Of a DNA stretch of 64,000 nucleotides, positions 62,793-64,000 are shown in pieces (position 1 is the first letter of the stretch; each line of letters begins with the position of its first letter). The notes under the pieces are model-generated. The model saw only the letters and a list, made by a program, of their open reading frames with translations, was not told the origin of the DNA and made no database searches. Location of the stretch: positions 496,001-560,000 of the forward strand of contig NZ_PDJJ01000001.1 of NCBI RefSeq assembly GCF_002563715.1, read 5' to 3'. Position numbers and translations under genes: made by a program. Origin of the DNA: Isoptericola jiangsuensis (GTDB lineage: Bacteria; Actinomycetota; Actinomycetes; Actinomycetales; Cellulomonadaceae).

Positions 62793-64000
62793 ACCCACCG
62801 ACCGCGCCCTGGGTCCGCCCCGGGGACGCCGGGTACGAGGACGCCCGCCGGCGCCTGTCCGTCTCCGCCGTCGTCCCGCCCGACCGGCCCGCCGCCGTGG
62901 TCCGTCCGCGGGACACGGAGGGCGTCGTCGCGGCGGTGCACGCCGCCCGCGCCCACGACCTGCCCCTGACCGTCCGCTCCGGCGGGCACGGCACCGCCTT
63001 CACGGCCCTGCGCTCCGGCGCGCTCGCGCTCGACCTGTCGGGGCTGGACCACGTCCGGGTGGACCCGGCCGCCGGCACGGCCGACGTCGGGCCGGGGGCC
63101 ACGTCGCTCGCGGTCGCCGAGGCGCTCGCCGGCACCGGCTGGTCGTTCCCCGTGGGGCACAAGGGGGACGTCGCCCTGGGCGGCTTCCTCCTCGCCGGCG
63201 GCAACGGCTGGAACCAGGGGGACTGGGGGAGCGCCTGCGAGTCGGTGCTCTCTGCCGAGGTCGTCCTCGCCGACGGCAGCGTCACCAGGATCGACGCCGC
63301 CTCGGGCGACGCGTTCGCCGCCCTGCGGGGCGCCGGACCCGCGTTCCCCGCCGTGGTGACCGGGTACCGGTTGCGCCTCCACCGCGAGCCCGTGCTCCGG
63401 GCGCGCACCGTCGGCTTCCGTGCCGACACGTCGCCCGCGCTGGCCGAGGTCGGGGCGTGGCTCGACGCCCTCGCCGCTCGGGTGCGGCCCGAGGTCGAGC
63501 TGACCGTCGTGCTGGGCACCGGGGCGTCCGGGACCGAGGCCGTGGTGCGCGCCACGGCGTTCGGGCGGGACGCCGCGCACGCCGACGACCTCCTGGCGAC
63601 CCTCGACGACGACGTCCCGGAGCGCGCCACCACCTACGTGCGGACCACGACCACGATCCCCGCGCTGCTGCGCGGCGACACCGCCCCGCCCGGCCTCGCG
63701 ACCGTCGCCCAGCAGGCGTGGACCCGCGCCGGGTACGCCGACGTCCTGCCGCTGCTCGCCGGCCCGATGGCGTCCGCGCCGTCCTCGCGCTCCACCGTGC
63801 TGGTCAGCTCGGCCTCCTACCGGCGCTCCGCGCCGCCCGCCACGGAGCCGCTGCACCGACCGCTCGGCACGCTGACCGTCGCCGCGTACGCCGTCTGGGA
63901 GGCAGGCGACGGCGACGGGTCCGCCGCGGCGTGGCCGACCGCCACCACCGAGGCGCTCGCCGGTCTGGTCACCGGTCACTACGTGGGCGAGGCGGACCTG
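62789..64000 (+). CDS. FAD-binding (BBE-like) oxidoreductase, 3' end outside window
   Basis: 404 codons are open to the window edge with no stop. PLTVRSGGHGTAFTALRSGALALDLSGLD near residues 56-84 is the PCMH FAD-binding domain; the His of RSGGH is the covalent 8-alpha-FAD attachment residue in berberine-bridge-type oxidases, while the Cys of bicovalent members is absent (SFPVGHKGDVALGGF). Probably a secondary flavin oxidase acting with or beside the flavin reductase. GTG start overlaps the reductase stop by 4 nt, so the two form one operon under the palindromic operator. Completion of the cap domain cannot be seen. Confidence 0.85.
   Translation, partial: MNPPTAPWVRPGDAGYEDARRRLSVSAVVPPDRPAAVVRPRDTEGVVAAVHAARAHDLPLTVRSGGHGTAFTALRSGALALDLSGLDHVRVDPAAGTADVGPGATSLAVAEALAGTGWSFPVGHKGDVALGGFLLAGGNGWNQGDWGSACESVLSAEVVLADGSVTRIDAASGDAFAALRGAGPAFPAVVTGYRLRLHREPVLRARTVGFRADTSPALAEVGAWLDALAARVRPEVELTVVLGTGASGTEAVVRATAFGRDAAHADDLLATLDDDVPERATTYVRTTTTIPALLRGDTAPPGLATVAQQAWTRAGYADVLPLLAGPMASAPSSRSTVLVSSASYRRSAPPATEPLHRPLGTLTVAAYAVWEAGDGDGSAAAWPTATTEALAGLVTGHYVGEADL

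Overview
The window is high-GC DNA (roughly 70-75% by eye) dense with actinobacterial hallmark genes: bldC, a DUF3073 gene, mycothiol synthase (mshD), a monomeric NADP isocitrate dehydrogenase, a small PurL, and many genes with a TANNNT-like -10 hexamer exactly 6 nt before the start codon (leaderless transcripts). The combination of gene order (purL ... sterol-carrier gene ... purF-purM), MarR-controlled crtE-crtB-crtI and a secreted nuclease carrying polysaccharide-binding repeats suggests a Micrococcales genus near Cellulomonas, Cellulosimicrobium or Isoptericola. That placement is inference. There are no rRNA genes, CRISPR arrays, prophages or insertion sequences; four tRNA genes are present.

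Layout. 1-3151: 3' part of an acyl-CoA oxidase, a small membrane protein, an immunity-like (Tdi1/DUF1851) gene and a membrane protein that diverge across 11-bp phased repeats. 3252-7395: carotenoid operon crtE-crtB-crtI (minus strand, translationally coupled) and a divergent MarR regulator across a CTAG-rich operator. 7525-15307: purL, dps, a small membrane protein, icd and an RNB-domain ribonuclease; 20-bp GANTC-containing repeats flank the dps locus in inverted orientation. 15490-21031: five-gene ABC importer for peptides or oligosaccharides. 21076-27894: DinB remnant, sterol-carrier-like gene, secreted ExeM/NucH-type nuclease preceded by a PHO-box-like array, purF and purM. 28063-37961: DUF3073, bldC, envelope genes, tRNA-Phe/Asp/Glu, zincin, VanY-like peptidase, MscS channel, GDPD, tRNA-Lys, cysteine-free HesB-like protein, DUF1206, M50-like protein. 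38198-46038: DEAD-box helicase, msrB, tyrosine phosphatase, two MarR regulators, two MFS transporters. 46395-52438: phosphate and polyphosphate block (DUF47-Pit, Nudix/histidine phosphatase, Ppk) and mshD.

52533-64000 is the most unusual part. A PAS-AraC regulator precedes an eight-gene run: CodA-like amidohydrolase, SsuBCA/NMT1-type importer, FAD-linked oxidase, creatininase-family hydrolase and a second amidohydrolase with altered metal-ligand positions. A convergent XRE-cupin regulator follows, then a divergent flavin reductase and an FAD oxidoreductase that leaves the window. The promoters of the amidohydrolase operon and the flavin-reductase operon carry the same inverted repeat, ATGTT-N9-AACAT, each starting 7 nt after the -10 hexamer. 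I read this as one regulon for uptake, oxidation and ring hydrolysis of a small N-heterocyclic or amide compound. The substrate is unknown and I do not recognise the pathway.
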